DNA of 64,000 bases from Nocardia terrae (GCF_009760405.1 NZ_WRPP01000015.1:62001-126000); one strand, 5' to 3'; shown: positions 8,758 through 17,741, counted from the stretch's first letter. Notes: generated from the letters alone by a model not told the origin. Numbers and translations: made by a program.

Positions 8758-9651
8758 GTGAACGCCAGTGAATCCCCGGTGCCACCCGAATCGGACCTGC
8801 CTACGCTGCGGGATCCGGTGCTCGTGGCCGCCTTCGAAGGCTGGAACGATGCCGCCGACGCCGCCAGTGGCGCGGTCGAGCATCTGGAACTGATCTGGGA
8901 CGCGCAGCCGCTGGCCGAGCTCGACTCCGAGGACTACTACGACTATCAGGTCAACCGGCCGACGGTGCGCCAGGTTGACGGGGTGACCCGCGAGATCCAG
9001 TGGCCCTCGGCCATGTTGTCGGTGTGCTCGCCTCCGGGTAGTGAGCGGGATGTCGTGCTGCTGCGCGGGGTCGAGCCGAATATGCGGTGGCGCAGCTTCT
9101 GCAATGACATCCTCGAGTTCGTCGAGCAGCTCGGGGTGACCACGGTGGTCATCCTCGGTGCGCTGCTGGCGGATACCCCGCATACGCGACCGGTTCCGGT
9201 GACCGGCACCGCTTACAGCAAGGAAGCCGCGGAGCGCTTCAACCTGGAGCAGACCCGCTACGAGGGACCGACCGGTATTACCGGAGTGCTGCAGGACGCG
9301 TGCGTGCGCGCGGGCGTCCCGGCCATTTCCTTCTGGGCTGCGGTGCCGCACTACGTGTCCCAGCCGCCGAACCCGAAGGCGATCATCGCGCTGCTGCACC
9401 GGGTCGAGGACGTGCTCGATGTCGAGGTGCCGCTCGGCGGGCTGCCCGAGCAGGCCGAGGAGTGGGAGAGCGCGGTCAACGAGATGACCGCGGGCGACGA
9501 GGAGATCGCCGAGTACGTGCGCTCGCTCGAGGAGCGCGGTGACGCCGAGGTCGACATCAACGACGCCATGGCCAAGATCGACGGCGACGCCATCGCGGCG
9601 GAGTTCGAGAAGTACCTGCGCCGACGCGGCCGCGGCGGTTTCGGCCTCTGA
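8758..9651 (+). CDS. PAC2 family protein (proteasome assembly chaperone 2-like)
   Basis: A 297-residue protein with the PAC2 pattern: PVLVAAFEGWNDAADAASGA at the N-terminus, ELDSEDYYDYQVNRPTV, then TTVVILGALLADTPHTRPVP and the Gly/Thr-rich YEGPTGITGVLQDA segment, ending in a long acidic C-terminal helix region. It is the equivalent of mycobacterial Rv2125, next to metH there too. The family resembles archaeal/eukaryotic proteasome assembly chaperones, but the actinobacterial role is not settled. The start is the GTG at 8758. Confidence 0.9.
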   Translation: MNASESPVPPESDLPTLRDPVLVAAFEGWNDAADAASGAVEHLELIWDAQPLAELDSEDYYDYQVNRPTVRQVDGVTREIQWPSAMLSVCSPPGSERDVVLLRGVEPNMRWRSFCNDILEFVEQLGVTTVVILGALLADTPHTRPVPVTGTAYSKEAAERFNLEQTRYEGPTGITGVLQDACVRAGVPAISFWAAVPHYVSQPPNPKAIIALLHRVEDVLDVEVPLGGLPEQAEEWESAVNEMTAGDEEIAEYVRSLEERGDAEVDINDAMAKIDGDAIAAEFEKYLRRRGRGGFGL

Positions 9652-9709
9652 CCCGTCGTCCCGCTATGCCCGTTTCAGGGTGAATGTCCCGAAATAACCC
9701 GAAAACCAG

Positions 9710-9742
9710 TGCCGCACCCGCGTTCTCGACGCGGGTGCGGCA
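9710..9742. terminator. Strong hairpin between convergent genes
   Basis: A 13-bp perfect stem (TGCCGCACCCGCG / CGCGGGTGCGGCA) with a 7-base loop lies between the ends of the PAC2 gene and the resolvase-like gene. The following GATTT is a weak U tract. Its position suits a bidirectional terminator. Confidence 0.75.
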
Positions 9743-9785
9743 GTGATTTCGAGCCGGAGCTGCGGTGTTGCGAACCGATGCCGAG

Positions 9786-10091
9786 CTAGTGCTCGACGGT
9801 CCAGACTTGGGCGGAAGCCTCGTGCGCCAGCTTCGCGATGAGAATGTCGCGCGGAATGGTCTGGCCCGCAAGGTGATCGAGTGACGGCACCACCACGTGG
9901 TGGGCGTCGGCCCGCTTGAGTTCGGCGGTCAGTTCCGCAAACGCGGTGCCATCGCCGGGGGTCGATTCATGGAACGTGGCGGCGAAACAGAGACCGGCAG
10001 ACTGAGCGAGGCCGCACATGGCGTTCTCCACGTCTTCGCTGTGGCCATCGGTCAGATCGTCACGCACGTACCCATAGATCAACGCTTCCAC
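9786..10091 (-). CDS. Small protein resembling a serine-recombinase N-terminal domain, catalytic serine absent
   Basis: The protein has 101 residues from the GTG at 10091, with GGAGG five bases upstream. The pattern ALIYGYVRDD, FHESTPGD, LTAELKRADAHHVVVPSLDHLAG follows the resolvase N-terminal domain (GYVRxS..., xLxxGDxLVVxxLDRLxR). The Ser of the YVRxS motif is replaced (YVRDD) and no DNA-binding C-terminal domain follows, so it is not expected to recombine DNA. It faces an HTH/TPR regulator across a palindrome-rich 151-bp region, which suggests a linked regulatory pair. The function is unknown; the fold call is an inference from motif order. Confidence 0.7.
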   Translation of the reverse strand: MEALIYGYVRDDLTDGHSEDVENAMCGLAQSAGLCFAATFHESTPGDGTAFAELTAELKRADAHHVVVPSLDHLAGQTIPRDILIAKLAHEASAQVWTVEH

Positions 10092-10160
10092 CCGAACCTC
10101 CGTTGGATTGGGATCGCTGTCATGAAGTGTGCCCTGTAAACAGCTTGGCGTTCTCGCGAA

Positions 10161-10190
10161 TGCAATTGCAGATGTCAACCCACTGACATC
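10161..10190. promoter_or_regulatory. Two adjacent palindromes in a divergent promoter region
   Basis: TGCAATTGCA (10161-10170) is a perfect 10-bp palindrome. It is followed immediately by GATGTCA-N6-TGACATC (10171-10190), a perfect 7+7 inverted repeat. They sit between the divergent resolvase-like gene and HTH/TPR gene and are a natural operator for the HTH protein. Confidence 0.6.
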
Positions 10191-10242
10191 CAGATGCCCT
10201 ATCCGGGTCCATCAGACGTTAACTGGTGAGATACTACAGAGC

Positions 10243-11475
10243 GTGTCCGCCGGTGACGATCGACCTGTCTGGGCTGTCCGAATGCGTGCCGAACGTGATG
10301 CTCGGGGGTGGTCACAAGCCGATGCGGTACGGGCCATGCGGGCCAAGTCGAGTCACAATCTGCCGACCGACAGCACCCTGCTGCGCAATTGGCGGCGTTG
10401 GGAGTCCGGGGAATCCCGGCCCGACGACTTCTACGCCCCGATCATCGCGGCGGCCTTCGACACGGTGACCGCGGCCTTCTTCCCCAAGTCACGGCCCAAT
10501 CGCGACGACGAGATGCTCTCGGCGACCGGGATGGACACGCTGGAATTCATTGGGCGACTGCGGATGTCCGATGTGTCGGCTTCGACGCTCGATGCCATTC
10601 GCATCACCGCCGATCGGCTCTGTTCGGAGTATCCGTGCGCGGATCCGCACGAGTTGCATGCCGAGGGCACGGCGTGGCTGCGCCGCATCACCTCCCTGCT
10701 GGACGGTCGACTGACTCTCGCGCAGCACCGTGAGGTGCTGGTTCTCGCCGGATGGGTTGCCCTACTGGTCGGTTGCGTTGATTACGACCTGGGCTGGCGC
10801 ACCGCCGCCGAGGCCACCCGCCGCGCCGCCTTGTCGCTGGGCCAGGAGGCCGAGCATGCCGAAATCATCGGCTGGGGAGCCGAAATGGCCGCTTGGTTCG
10901 CGTTGACGCAGGCCAACTACAAGGGCGCGATCGAAACGGCCGAGGCCGCGCATGCAACAACCGACCGGTTGGGTGTGGGCGTTCAGCTGGCGGCCCAGCG
11001 CGCCAAGGCGTGGGCGCGGATCGGCGATCGGCGCGAGGTGGAAAAGGCCCTCGCGCAGGGCCGTTCGATTCTGGATACCATCGAGCACCCGTCCAATCTG
11101 GATAACCATTTCGTGGTCGACCCGCAGAAGTTCGACTTCTACGCCATGGACTGCTGCCGGGTTGCCGGGGACGATCGGCTGGCGGAAAGCTTTGCCCGCC
11201 AGGTCATCCTGACCTCGACCCGGCCCGACGGCAGCATCCGCAAACCCATGCGGGTATCGGAGGCGCACCTGACCCTCGCGGTGGTCGCGGTGCGCGATCG
11301 CAATCTGGAGTTAGCACTGGACGAGGGTCTGCAGGCCTTCGCCGGCAAGCGGCGCTCACTGCCCTCGCTCATGTGGATCGCGGGCGAGACCGCACGGGAG
11401 ATGATCGAGCGTTTCCCCGGCGATCCGCGCACCCGGTCGTATCTGGATCAGCTGCGCGCGCTGGCGGCGGGCTGA
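10243..11475 (+). CDS. XRE-type HTH regulator with TPR-like C-terminus
   Basis: A 410-residue protein. Residues ~10-70 form an HTH: VRMRAERDARGWSQADAVRAM followed by LLRNWRRWESGESRP. The rest is helical and repeat-like (AGWVALLVGCVDYDLGW, ALTQANYKGAIETAEAAHA, AQRAKAWARIGDRREVEKAL), as in TPR-containing XRE regulators of actinomycetes. I preferred the GTG at 10243 (VSAGDDRPVWAV) to the more distant ATG. No clear Shine-Dalgarno precedes it, and a GATACT hexamer about 10 bases upstream could give a leaderless or nearly leaderless mRNA. It is divergent from the resolvase-like gene. Confidence 0.85.
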   Translation: MSAGDDRPVWAVRMRAERDARGWSQADAVRAMRAKSSHNLPTDSTLLRNWRRWESGESRPDDFYAPIIAAAFDTVTAAFFPKSRPNRDDEMLSATGMDTLEFIGRLRMSDVSASTLDAIRITADRLCSEYPCADPHELHAEGTAWLRRITSLLDGRLTLAQHREVLVLAGWVALLVGCVDYDLGWRTAAEATRRAALSLGQEAEHAEIIGWGAEMAAWFALTQANYKGAIETAEAAHATTDRLGVGVQLAAQRAKAWARIGDRREVEKALAQGRSILDTIEHPSNLDNHFVVDPQKFDFYAMDCCRVAGDDRLAESFARQVILTSTRPDGSIRKPMRVSEAHLTLAVVAVRDRNLELALDEGLQAFAGKRRSLPSLMWIAGETAREMIERFPGDPRTRSYLDQLRALAAG

Positions 11476-12372
11476 TCAGACACCGAGGCCGTTGCGCACG
11501 GAATCGATGACGGCGTGGGTGATTCCGGGTACGGCCAGATTGCCGCTGCGCCGCCACCACAGCGATAGGAACATACCGACCGGGATCTGGAAGGCGAGCA
11601 GTCCGGCCACCACTCCCCCGGTGATCGGGACACCGGCGACCGGAAGATGCCACAGGCCCCACAGGGCCGAAACGAGTGCCGCGCTCCACAATCCGCCCGG
11701 CTCACCGTCACGGTGCAGATAAGAATCCAGCGCCCCGCGGAAGAAGACCTCCTCGAGGACGAAGACCACCGGGACATACATCAGCAGCGACTCCAGCCCC
11801 AGACGCAGACTCGCCCATGGCGCCGGGCTCGGCGCACCCTGCCCGCTGAGCAGAAAGCCGCCGACGACCGTGCTCACGCCGATCAGTCCCGCCGTCGCCA
11901 GGCAGGCCGCCAGCCTGCGCGCTCCAGCGCGACCCAAACCTCGCAACGCCCACGCCAGCGCGAACGCTCCGCCGATGGTGGCAGCCGAGTAACCGATTTC
12001 CGACCACTGCCAGGCGGTCTCGGTATCGGTCAGCAGCCGCGACAGCCCCCGCACCGGCACCACGGCCAGGACCGCGAACATCACCCAGACCCACCGGTCC
12101 ACTTGCACTGGCGTCCACCGATCGACCGGCGGTGATGCCCGCCGCACCCACAGCTCCCGGACCGGCCGCCGGTGCAGAACCAGGGGAAACAACAGTGTGA
12201 ACGGAATCCCCAGCAGCAGATAGGCATTCACACCCAGATGCAGAACGAAGCCGAGCACGACATAGACCGCGACCACCGCACACGCCACGACAGCCCGCAC
12301 GGCCCGGCCACGTCGCCCCACGGCGACCGACCGTTCGACCACCGCCACTCGCTCACCGTCCGCCTGCGACAT
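11476..12372 (-). CDS. CPBP family intramembrane metalloprotease
   Basis: This 298-residue multi-pass membrane protein carries the CPBP (Abi/CAAX protease) motifs: EEVFFRG (Glu-Glu and Arg), GLWHLPV and THAVIDSVRN, the last two giving the conserved His and Asn. About eight hydrophobic segments are visible. I chose the ATG at 12372 (MSQADGERV), with AAGGGA upstream; the frame stays open to 12537 but adds a non-conserved polar stretch. It is convergent with the regulator at 10243; the two stop codons abut. The substrate is unknown. Confidence 0.85.
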   Translation of the reverse strand: MSQADGERVAVVERSVAVGRRGRAVRAVVACAVVAVYVVLGFVLHLGVNAYLLLGIPFTLLFPLVLHRRPVRELWVRRASPPVDRWTPVQVDRWVWVMFAVLAVVPVRGLSRLLTDTETAWQWSEIGYSAATIGGAFALAWALRGLGRAGARRLAACLATAGLIGVSTVVGGFLLSGQGAPSPAPWASLRLGLESLLMYVPVVFVLEEVFFRGALDSYLHRDGEPGGLWSAALVSALWGLWHLPVAGVPITGGVVAGLLAFQIPVGMFLSLWWRRSGNLAVPGITHAVIDSVRNGLGV

Positions 12373-12759
12373 CCCATCCCTTCGCCGAGTCACGTCTCCG
12401 GCAGTATCCCCGGTCCCGCCTACCGGCTCGCACACGGCAGGGTTCACCTCGAACGCGCCCGATTCGGGCTCGGTCCGCGCAAGCCCGAGCCGCGACCGCC
12501 AATACGACCGCCCCTCCGAATTCACTGCTGAGCCCATGGCGACAGTGTTGACGGCGTATATAAGGAAACCGTGAGCACCGCGACCCGATCTTCATAAGGT
12601 CGCGCCCACCCGACGCACGGCAGGCGTTGCGCTCCTCCGACGTTCGGACCCCGCGGGAGCGGCGGGAGGTGCGCTTCTCGGGGCTCTGGACTGTGCGAGA
12701 GGGTTCATGATCCCAGGTCGTGGCAGCGCGAGGGGCGGCGGGCGGTTACGCTCACGCGC
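12373..12759. other. 387-bp intergenic region between divergent membrane-protein genes
   Basis: No convincing gene is seen. The left part continues the CPBP reading frame open to 12537, so a longer N-terminus is possible. An AT-rich patch (GGCGTATATAAGG, about 12553-12565) and CTTCATAAGG (12591-12600) are the only promoter-like spots. Confidence 0.5.
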
Positions 12760-13560
12760 ATGGACTTCAGTCTGTGGACCTGCGCTGCCCGAGGGCACGA
12801 GACCTACGCCCCCGTCGAGCCGGAGCTCGCGGCACGCCTCCACGTCACCACCCCGGCCGGGGAGTCGTGGCGCTGCCTGCGGTGCGGGGATTTCGTGCCG
12901 GGTGAGCCGCGGCGGACCGGGCCCGCGGACGACGCGCCTGAGGTGCCGCGCGGGCATCTGCTGCGCGACCGGATCATCATGCGGTTGCTGGCCGCCGAGC
13001 GGGTCATTCGCGGCATCGTGTTCATTCTGCTGGGCGCGGGGGTGCTGAAGCTGCGCAGTTCGCGGGAGCATTGGAAGTCGAACTGGGACAAGGATCTTCC
13101 GCTGATCCGGCAGCTCGCGGATCAGATCGGGTTCAATCCCGATCATTCGAAGATCATTCGCGGGATCGACAAGGCGTTCACCCTGTCGCCCCACGTGCTG
13201 GTGTGGGTGGCGGTCGGGTTGTTCGCCTATGCCGCAATCGAACTCATCGAGGCCGTGGGTCTGTGGATGGTCAAGCGGTGGGGTGAGTACTTCGCGGTCA
13301 TCGCCACGTCGATCTTCCTGCCGCTCGAGATCTACGAGCTCACCGAGAAGGTGACCGTGCTGCGGGCGGGCGCGCTGCTGATCAATGTGGCGGCCGTGGT
13401 CTGGTTGCTCTGGAGCAAGCGGCTTTTCGGTATCAACGGTGGCGCGGCGAAGTACTACGCCGAACACCACTCCGAGAGTCTGATGACCGTCGAGCGGGCC
13501 GCGGTGGCCGCCCAGGCCGAGGAGAAGACCGTCCGGATCGCCACCCACCGCCCGCACTGA
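12760..13560 (+). CDS. DUF2127 membrane protein with N-terminal zinc-ribbon-like segment
   Basis: A 266-residue protein. Residues ~5-50 contain Cys/His positions (WTCAARGHETYAP and WRCLRCGDFVPGE), which could bind zinc. From ~70 on comes the DUF2127 pattern: RLLAAERVIRGIVFILLGAGV, LPLIRQLADQIGFNPDHS, then membrane segments SPHVLVWVAVGLFAYAAIELIEAVGLW, YFAVIATSIFLPLEIYEL and AGALLINVAAVVWLLW. The function is unknown. It ends directly against the stop of the convergent mycolyltransferase gene (TGATCA). Confidence 0.88.
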   Translation: MDFSLWTCAARGHETYAPVEPELAARLHVTTPAGESWRCLRCGDFVPGEPRRTGPADDAPEVPRGHLLRDRIIMRLLAAERVIRGIVFILLGAGVLKLRSSREHWKSNWDKDLPLIRQLADQIGFNPDHSKIIRGIDKAFTLSPHVLVWVAVGLFAYAAIELIEAVGLWMVKRWGEYFAVIATSIFLPLEIYELTEKVTVLRAGALLINVAAVVWLLWSKRLFGINGGAAKYYAEHHSESLMTVERAAVAAQAEEKTVRIATHRPH

Positions 13561-14625
13561 TCAGGCGGGCAGCCCCAACCCCTTCGCCAGCACCGGCCAC
13601 GATTTGTACAGCTCGTCGCGGAACACACCCCAGGAGTGGGTGCCGTTGGGCGGCAGGTCGACCGTGGCCGGAATGCCGAGTTCGGCCAGGCGAGCGGCCA
13701 GATTGCGGGTGCAGTAGCCGGTGGCGGCCTCGATGGTGCCGTTGTAGACCTCGTCCACGACGAAGCCCGCCACCCCCGGGTCTTCGGCGAATCGCCCGTC
13801 CACGACGTCGTATTGGCCGGGCAGGCCGTTGCCGGAGGAGATGAACAGCTCGAGTCCGCGCAGCTGCTCGGCGTGCAGGTACGGGTCGTTCTCGGCCCAC
13901 AGCGGGTCGCCGGGCGGACCGTACATATTGGTGGCGTCGCCGCCTTCACTGGCCACCACGATGCGCGCGAAGGACTGGCCGACCGGGTCGCTGGTCTGGA
14001 CGCATCCGCTGTAAGTGGCCGCGGCCCGGAACAATCCGGGTTTGGCGATGGCCAGGTTCAGCGCCGGGGTCGCCGACATCGACACCGCCGCAATGGCATT
14101 GACGCCGTTGGTGTTCAGCGCCGCGTCGATCAGGGGCGGCAGCTCCTCGGTGAAGAACGTCTTCCACTTGTTGACCCCGAGCACGGGATCCGGTGCGCGC
14201 CAATCGGTGTAGTAGCTGGCGAGGCCGCCGACGGGCACCACGACATTGATGTCCTTGCTGCCGAGGAAGTCGAAGACCTCCGGCACCTGCGTCTTCCACG
14301 CCTTGACGTCGAGTCCGGCATTGGTGCCGTTGAACAGGTACAGGGTCGGCCGGGGCCGTGAGGTGTCAGCGGGCCGCAGCACATCCAGATGCACCGTTTT
14401 TCCCATGGCCGCCGAGTACACCTCGAGCGCAAGGTTGCGGTCGTCGACCGCCGTGATGGAGGCGATCCTGGACTGGTCCGTACTCACCGCGTCATTGCCC
14501 GGCCCGCCGATGTCGGTGACCGGATCCCCCGGCCCGGCATGTGCCGCGACCGGCACCGCGGCCGCGACCGCCAACCACCCGACGAACACCGCGTTGCGCA
14601 CTCGATCCCGCACAGCCACTCCCAC
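13561..14625 (-). CDS. Secreted mycolyltransferase / antigen 85-type esterase
   Basis: A 354-residue exported protein with an N-terminal signal peptide (VFVGWLAVAAAVPVAAHA). The core matches the antigen 85 / esterase D family: TVHLDVLRPA, PTLYLFNGTN, then nucleophile elbow AVSMSATPAL (the middle Ser), a LASYYTDW-type segment, and C-terminal NGTHSWGVFRDEL with the catalytic His, like HSWEYW of antigen 85. Such enzymes move mycolic acids onto trehalose and arabinogalactan outside the cell, which fits a mycolate-containing host. Whether this copy is a mycolyltransferase or a related esterase cannot be told. Confidence 0.88.
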   Translation of the reverse strand: MGVAVRDRVRNAVFVGWLAVAAAVPVAAHAGPGDPVTDIGGPGNDAVSTDQSRIASITAVDDRNLALEVYSAAMGKTVHLDVLRPADTSRPRPTLYLFNGTNAGLDVKAWKTQVPEVFDFLGSKDINVVVPVGGLASYYTDWRAPDPVLGVNKWKTFFTEELPPLIDAALNTNGVNAIAAVSMSATPALNLAIAKPGLFRAAATYSGCVQTSDPVGQSFARIVVASEGGDATNMYGPPGDPLWAENDPYLHAEQLRGLELFISSGNGLPGQYDVVDGRFAEDPGVAGFVVDEVYNGTIEAATGYCTRNLAARLAELGIPATVDLPPNGTHSWGVFRDELYKSWPVLAKGLGLPA

Positions 14626-14693
14626 TCTCCACCAACACTGGGAGCGACTCTGCCATAAGAACTTCGCTGTAACCCGGACAACTATTCATATTC

Positions 14694-14735
14694 GTCGCGG
14701 CGTGACGCCCCCGGTAACTCCCGTCACGCCGCGAC
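14694..14735 (-). terminator. Hairpin after the Tat-type alkylsulfatase gene
   Basis: GTCGCGGCGTGACG and CGTCACGCCGCGAC form a 14-bp perfect stem around a 14-base loop, starting 17 bp past the sulfatase stop. No clean U tract follows. Confidence 0.65.
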
Positions 14736-14751
14736 GACCCACACCCGGCGA

Positions 14752-16827
14752 CTACGGCGTGACGATGTTGAAGCCGGGGTCGGGCTTGTCCATGACATTC
14801 TTCAGCTGTGCGAGCTTGGTCGGATCGCCGCTGACCCTGATCGCGCCGGACTGGATCTCCTTGATGATGTCCTTCGCTCCCGTCATGGTCGCGATCAGCT
14901 CCAGCCGCGACAGGGTGAAGGTGGCATCCGGCGCCGGGCCCTTGAAATCGGCCGGGATCACATAGTGGATCAGCACGCCATTGCGCAGCTCGGTGCGGTA
15001 GGTCTGGTTCTGGTCGGTGATCACCCAGTCGTTGACCAGGTGCAGATCCCATGCCTTGGGGCCGTTGATCAGGAACGCCGCGGAATCGAAGACCTGGTCC
15101 ACGCTCAGGGCCGCGATCATGGTGGGCGAGTTGGCCTTGGTCGGCGTCCCGAAGTTGCCGTTGCGCAGCTCGTAGGCGCCCGAGAGGTAGAAGTTGCGCC
15201 AGGTGGCGTTCTCGGAGCCGTAGGCGAGCTGCTCGAAGGCGCTGGCCTGCAACATCTTCGCCTTCTCGTTGTTCGGGTCGGCGAAGATCAGATAGTTGAG
15301 AACCTGGACGCACCAACGGTAGTCGCCGTCGGAGTAGGCCTTGCGGGCCACCTTCAGCACGCCGTTCGCGCCGCCCATCGCGTCCACGTGCCGCTTGCCG
15401 GATTCGACCGGCGGATGCTCCCACAGGTGCGCGGGGTTGCCGTCGAACCAGCCCATGTAGCGCTGATAGATGGCCTTCACGTCGTGACTGACCGAGCCGT
15501 AGTAGCCGTGGTTGTACCACTTCTGCTCGATGGCCGGCGGCATCTGGATCATCTCGGCGATCTCGATGCCGGTGGAGCCCTGATTGAGCATGCGCAGGGT
15601 CTGGTCGTGCAGGTAGGCGTAGGTATCGCGTTGCAGCGACAGCCATTCGGTGACCTTGTCCGCGCCCCACATGGGCCAGTGGTGCGAGGCGAAGGCGGTC
15701 TCGTACTGGCCGGAGAACATGTTGATGGTCTCGGTCAGGTACTGCGCCCACACGTGCGCGTCACGCACCAGCGCGCCGCGCAGGGTGAGCAGGTTGTGCA
15801 GGGTGTGGGTGGCGTTCTCGGCCATGCACATCGACTTGAAGTCGGGGAAGTAGAAGTTCATCTCGGCCGGGGCCTCGGTGCCCGGCGTCACCTGGAAGAT
15901 GACCCGGACCCCGTCGATGGTCTCCTCCTGACCGGTGCGGGTGATGTCGCGGGTGGGCGGGATGAGGCTGACGGTGCCGATCGAGGTGGTCATGCCCAGG
16001 CCCGCGCCGACCTGCCCCTTCTCCCCGCGCGGCAGGGCAGCGCCGTACATGTAGGCGGCGCGGCGGCCCATGGCGGTGCCCGCGTAGATGTTCTCCTCGA
16101 CCGCGTGCTCGGTGAAACCCTGCGGCGCGTAGACCGGGACTCGGCCGGAGGCGGCGTCCTCGGCGGTGATGACACCCATGGCGCCGCCGAAATGGTCGAC
16201 GTGGCAATGGGTGTAGATCATGGCGGTGACCGGCTTGTCGCCGCGGTGCGCGCGGTAGAGGTCGAGCCCGGCCTTGGCGGTCTCGGTGGAGATGAGCGGA
16301 TCGATGACGATGATCCCGGTCCTGCCCTCGACGATGGTCATGTTCGACAGGTCCAGGCCGCGGATCTGGTAGATGCCCGGAACCACTTCGTAGAGGCCCT
16401 GTTTCACCACCAGCTGGGACTGCCGCCACAGCGAGGGGTGCACCGAGTTGGGGCAGCTGCCCTGGATGAAGCCGTAGGAGTCGTTGTCCCACACGACCTT
16501 TCCATTGGCGTCTTTGATGGTATCGGGCTCGAGCTCGGCGATGAAGCCCTTGTCGATGTCGGTGAAGTCCTGCTTGTCGTCGAACGGCAACGAGGATTGC
16601 GCCTGCATCTGCTGGTCGACGATGTGACCGCTGGGGTCGACCGGATCCTTGGTGGACTTCTCCGCGGCCGAGCCGTTGTCGGAATCGCTGTCGCATCCGG
16701 CGACCGCGGCGCCCACTCCGACGGCCGCCAGCGCGGCCGCACCCACTCCGAACACCCCGCGCCGGGACACCTGGAACCCACCGGGCCTGCGGTTGTCCCC
16801 GTTGTTCGTGAGGTCTTCGTCGGTCAT
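14752..16827 (-). CDS. Exported alkylsulfatase, metallo-beta-lactamase fold (SdsA1/YjcS family), Tat/lipoprotein-like signal
   Basis: The protein has 691 residues from the ATG at 16827 (AGGAGA upstream). The N-terminus has a twin-arginine signal (SRRGVFGVGAAALAAVGVGA) followed by VAGC, a possible lipobox. The catalytic domain has THCHVDHFGG (HxHxDH zinc motif), AENATHTLHNL with further Glu/His ligands, and SHHWPMWG. The middle helical dimerisation domain and the C-terminal SCP2-like domain (TFTLSRLELIATM) are present, as in Pseudomonas SdsA1. It should hydrolyse primary alkyl sulfates such as SDS to alcohol and sulfate. It shares close similarity with the protein at 18478-20379 and is divergent from a TetR regulator. 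Confidence 0.92.
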   Translation of the reverse strand: MTDEDLTNNGDNRRPGGFQVSRRGVFGVGAAALAAVGVGAAVAGCDSDSDNGSAAEKSTKDPVDPSGHIVDQQMQAQSSLPFDDKQDFTDIDKGFIAELEPDTIKDANGKVVWDNDSYGFIQGSCPNSVHPSLWRQSQLVVKQGLYEVVPGIYQIRGLDLSNMTIVEGRTGIIVIDPLISTETAKAGLDLYRAHRGDKPVTAMIYTHCHVDHFGGAMGVITAEDAASGRVPVYAPQGFTEHAVEENIYAGTAMGRRAAYMYGAALPRGEKGQVGAGLGMTTSIGTVSLIPPTRDITRTGQEETIDGVRVIFQVTPGTEAPAEMNFYFPDFKSMCMAENATHTLHNLLTLRGALVRDAHVWAQYLTETINMFSGQYETAFASHHWPMWGADKVTEWLSLQRDTYAYLHDQTLRMLNQGSTGIEIAEMIQMPPAIEQKWYNHGYYGSVSHDVKAIYQRYMGWFDGNPAHLWEHPPVESGKRHVDAMGGANGVLKVARKAYSDGDYRWCVQVLNYLIFADPNNEKAKMLQASAFEQLAYGSENATWRNFYLSGAYELRNGNFGTPTKANSPTMIAALSVDQVFDSAAFLINGPKAWDLHLVNDWVITDQNQTYRTELRNGVLIHYVIPADFKGPAPDATFTLSRLELIATMTGAKDIIKEIQSGAIRVSGDPTKLAQLKNVMDKPDPGFNIVTP

Positions 16828-16919
16828 GAGGGCTCTCCTGTCTCCTACGTGCGGTGTGAACGACAGCACCGATAGCCGATCATTCGCTGCGGCTCCGTCC
16901 TGTCGCCAACCCTACACGA

Positions 16920-16942
16920 CTATTGCAGTGTCTCTGCAATAG
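16920..16942. promoter_or_regulatory. 23-bp perfect palindrome, likely TetR operator
   Basis: CTATTGCAG-TGTCT-CTGCAATAG has two perfect 9-bp arms and a 5-base centre. It lies about 90 bp upstream of the alkylsulfatase start and 77 bp upstream of the TetR start, the standard place and size for a TetR-family operator serving both divergent promoters. Confidence 0.8.
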
Positions 16943-17019
16943 AATGACCGAGTGACACCACCCACCCTCCGCCGGACCTGCGTGCACGCGGTCCGGCCCG
17001 ATGTGATCGGATTCCTGTC

Positions 17020-17628
17020 ATGAGCGAGGGCAAAGGCGCGGCCGGCGAGACCAAGAGCGACGCCCCGCGGCGGCGGCGCAACCCGGAACAGACCCGCAGG
17101 GCGATCATCGAGGGCCTGCTCTCGGCGGTCCACGACGGTGAGTTCGACCCCACCACCCGCGGCATCGCCGAGCGTGCGGGCGTGTCCGAACGCAGCATCT
17201 TCGTGCACTTCCCGACCCGGACCGCGCTCCTCAGCGCCGTGGTGGACCAGCAGTCCGACGAGGTCGAGAAGCTCATCGCCGAGGCCGACCCCGAGCTGCC
17301 GCTGGCCCAGCGCATCGACGCGGTGGTGCGCCAGAGCGAGGCGATCTTCGCGTTGCAGCGCGAGCCGCGCGTGCTCGGTCTCATCGAATCCCTGCGCACC
17401 CCGGCCGTGGACGCCCGGATGCGGTTGACCGACAAGCGCATTCGTGACGCGCTCGGCCGGGTCTTCGCGCCGGAGCTGGATCGCAACGAGGGCGATCAAT
17501 TGCTCGATCTGATCGATGCCACCCTGGGCTGGCCGTACCGCCACCACCTGGTGGACCGGCGCGGCTTGTCCAAACGCGCCGCCTCGGACGCGATCCGACG
17601 GGCGCTCACCGCCATGCTCGATCGCTGA
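17020..17628 (+). CDS. TetR family transcriptional regulator
   Basis: A 202-residue protein. After a basic tail (PRRRRNPEQTRRAIIEGLLSA) comes the TetR HTH: TTRGIAERAGVSERSIFVHF. A helical ligand domain follows (QRIDAVVRQSEAIFALQREPRVLGLIESL). The start is the ATG at 17020; in-frame GTGs exist further up, so a slightly longer N-terminus is possible. It faces the exported alkylsulfatase across a 23-bp palindrome, so it probably represses that gene and itself, perhaps released by alkyl sulfates or fatty alcohols. Confidence 0.92.
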   Translation: MSEGKGAAGETKSDAPRRRRNPEQTRRAIIEGLLSAVHDGEFDPTTRGIAERAGVSERSIFVHFPTRTALLSAVVDQQSDEVEKLIAEADPELPLAQRIDAVVRQSEAIFALQREPRVLGLIESLRTPAVDARMRLTDKRIRDALGRVFAPELDRNEGDQLLDLIDATLGWPYRHHLVDRRGLSKRAASDAIRRALTAMLDR

Positions 17629-17674
17629 CCATCCCGCCACAGCCGACTCGGCCGAGGGGAATTCCACCGCCTCC

Positions 17675-17697
17675 CAGCAATAGCCGTTACGTTGCTG
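17675..17697. promoter_or_regulatory. Inverted repeat CAGCAA-N11-TTGCTG upstream of the GAP gene
   Basis: Two 6-bp arms separated by 11 bases, 45 bp ahead of the GAP-family start. Arm length is short, so this is only a candidate regulator site. Confidence 0.35.
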
Positions 17698-17741
17698 TCA
17701 CAGCAGCGCGGTCGTTGCGCGCTTCGAGGCGGGAGGATTCA

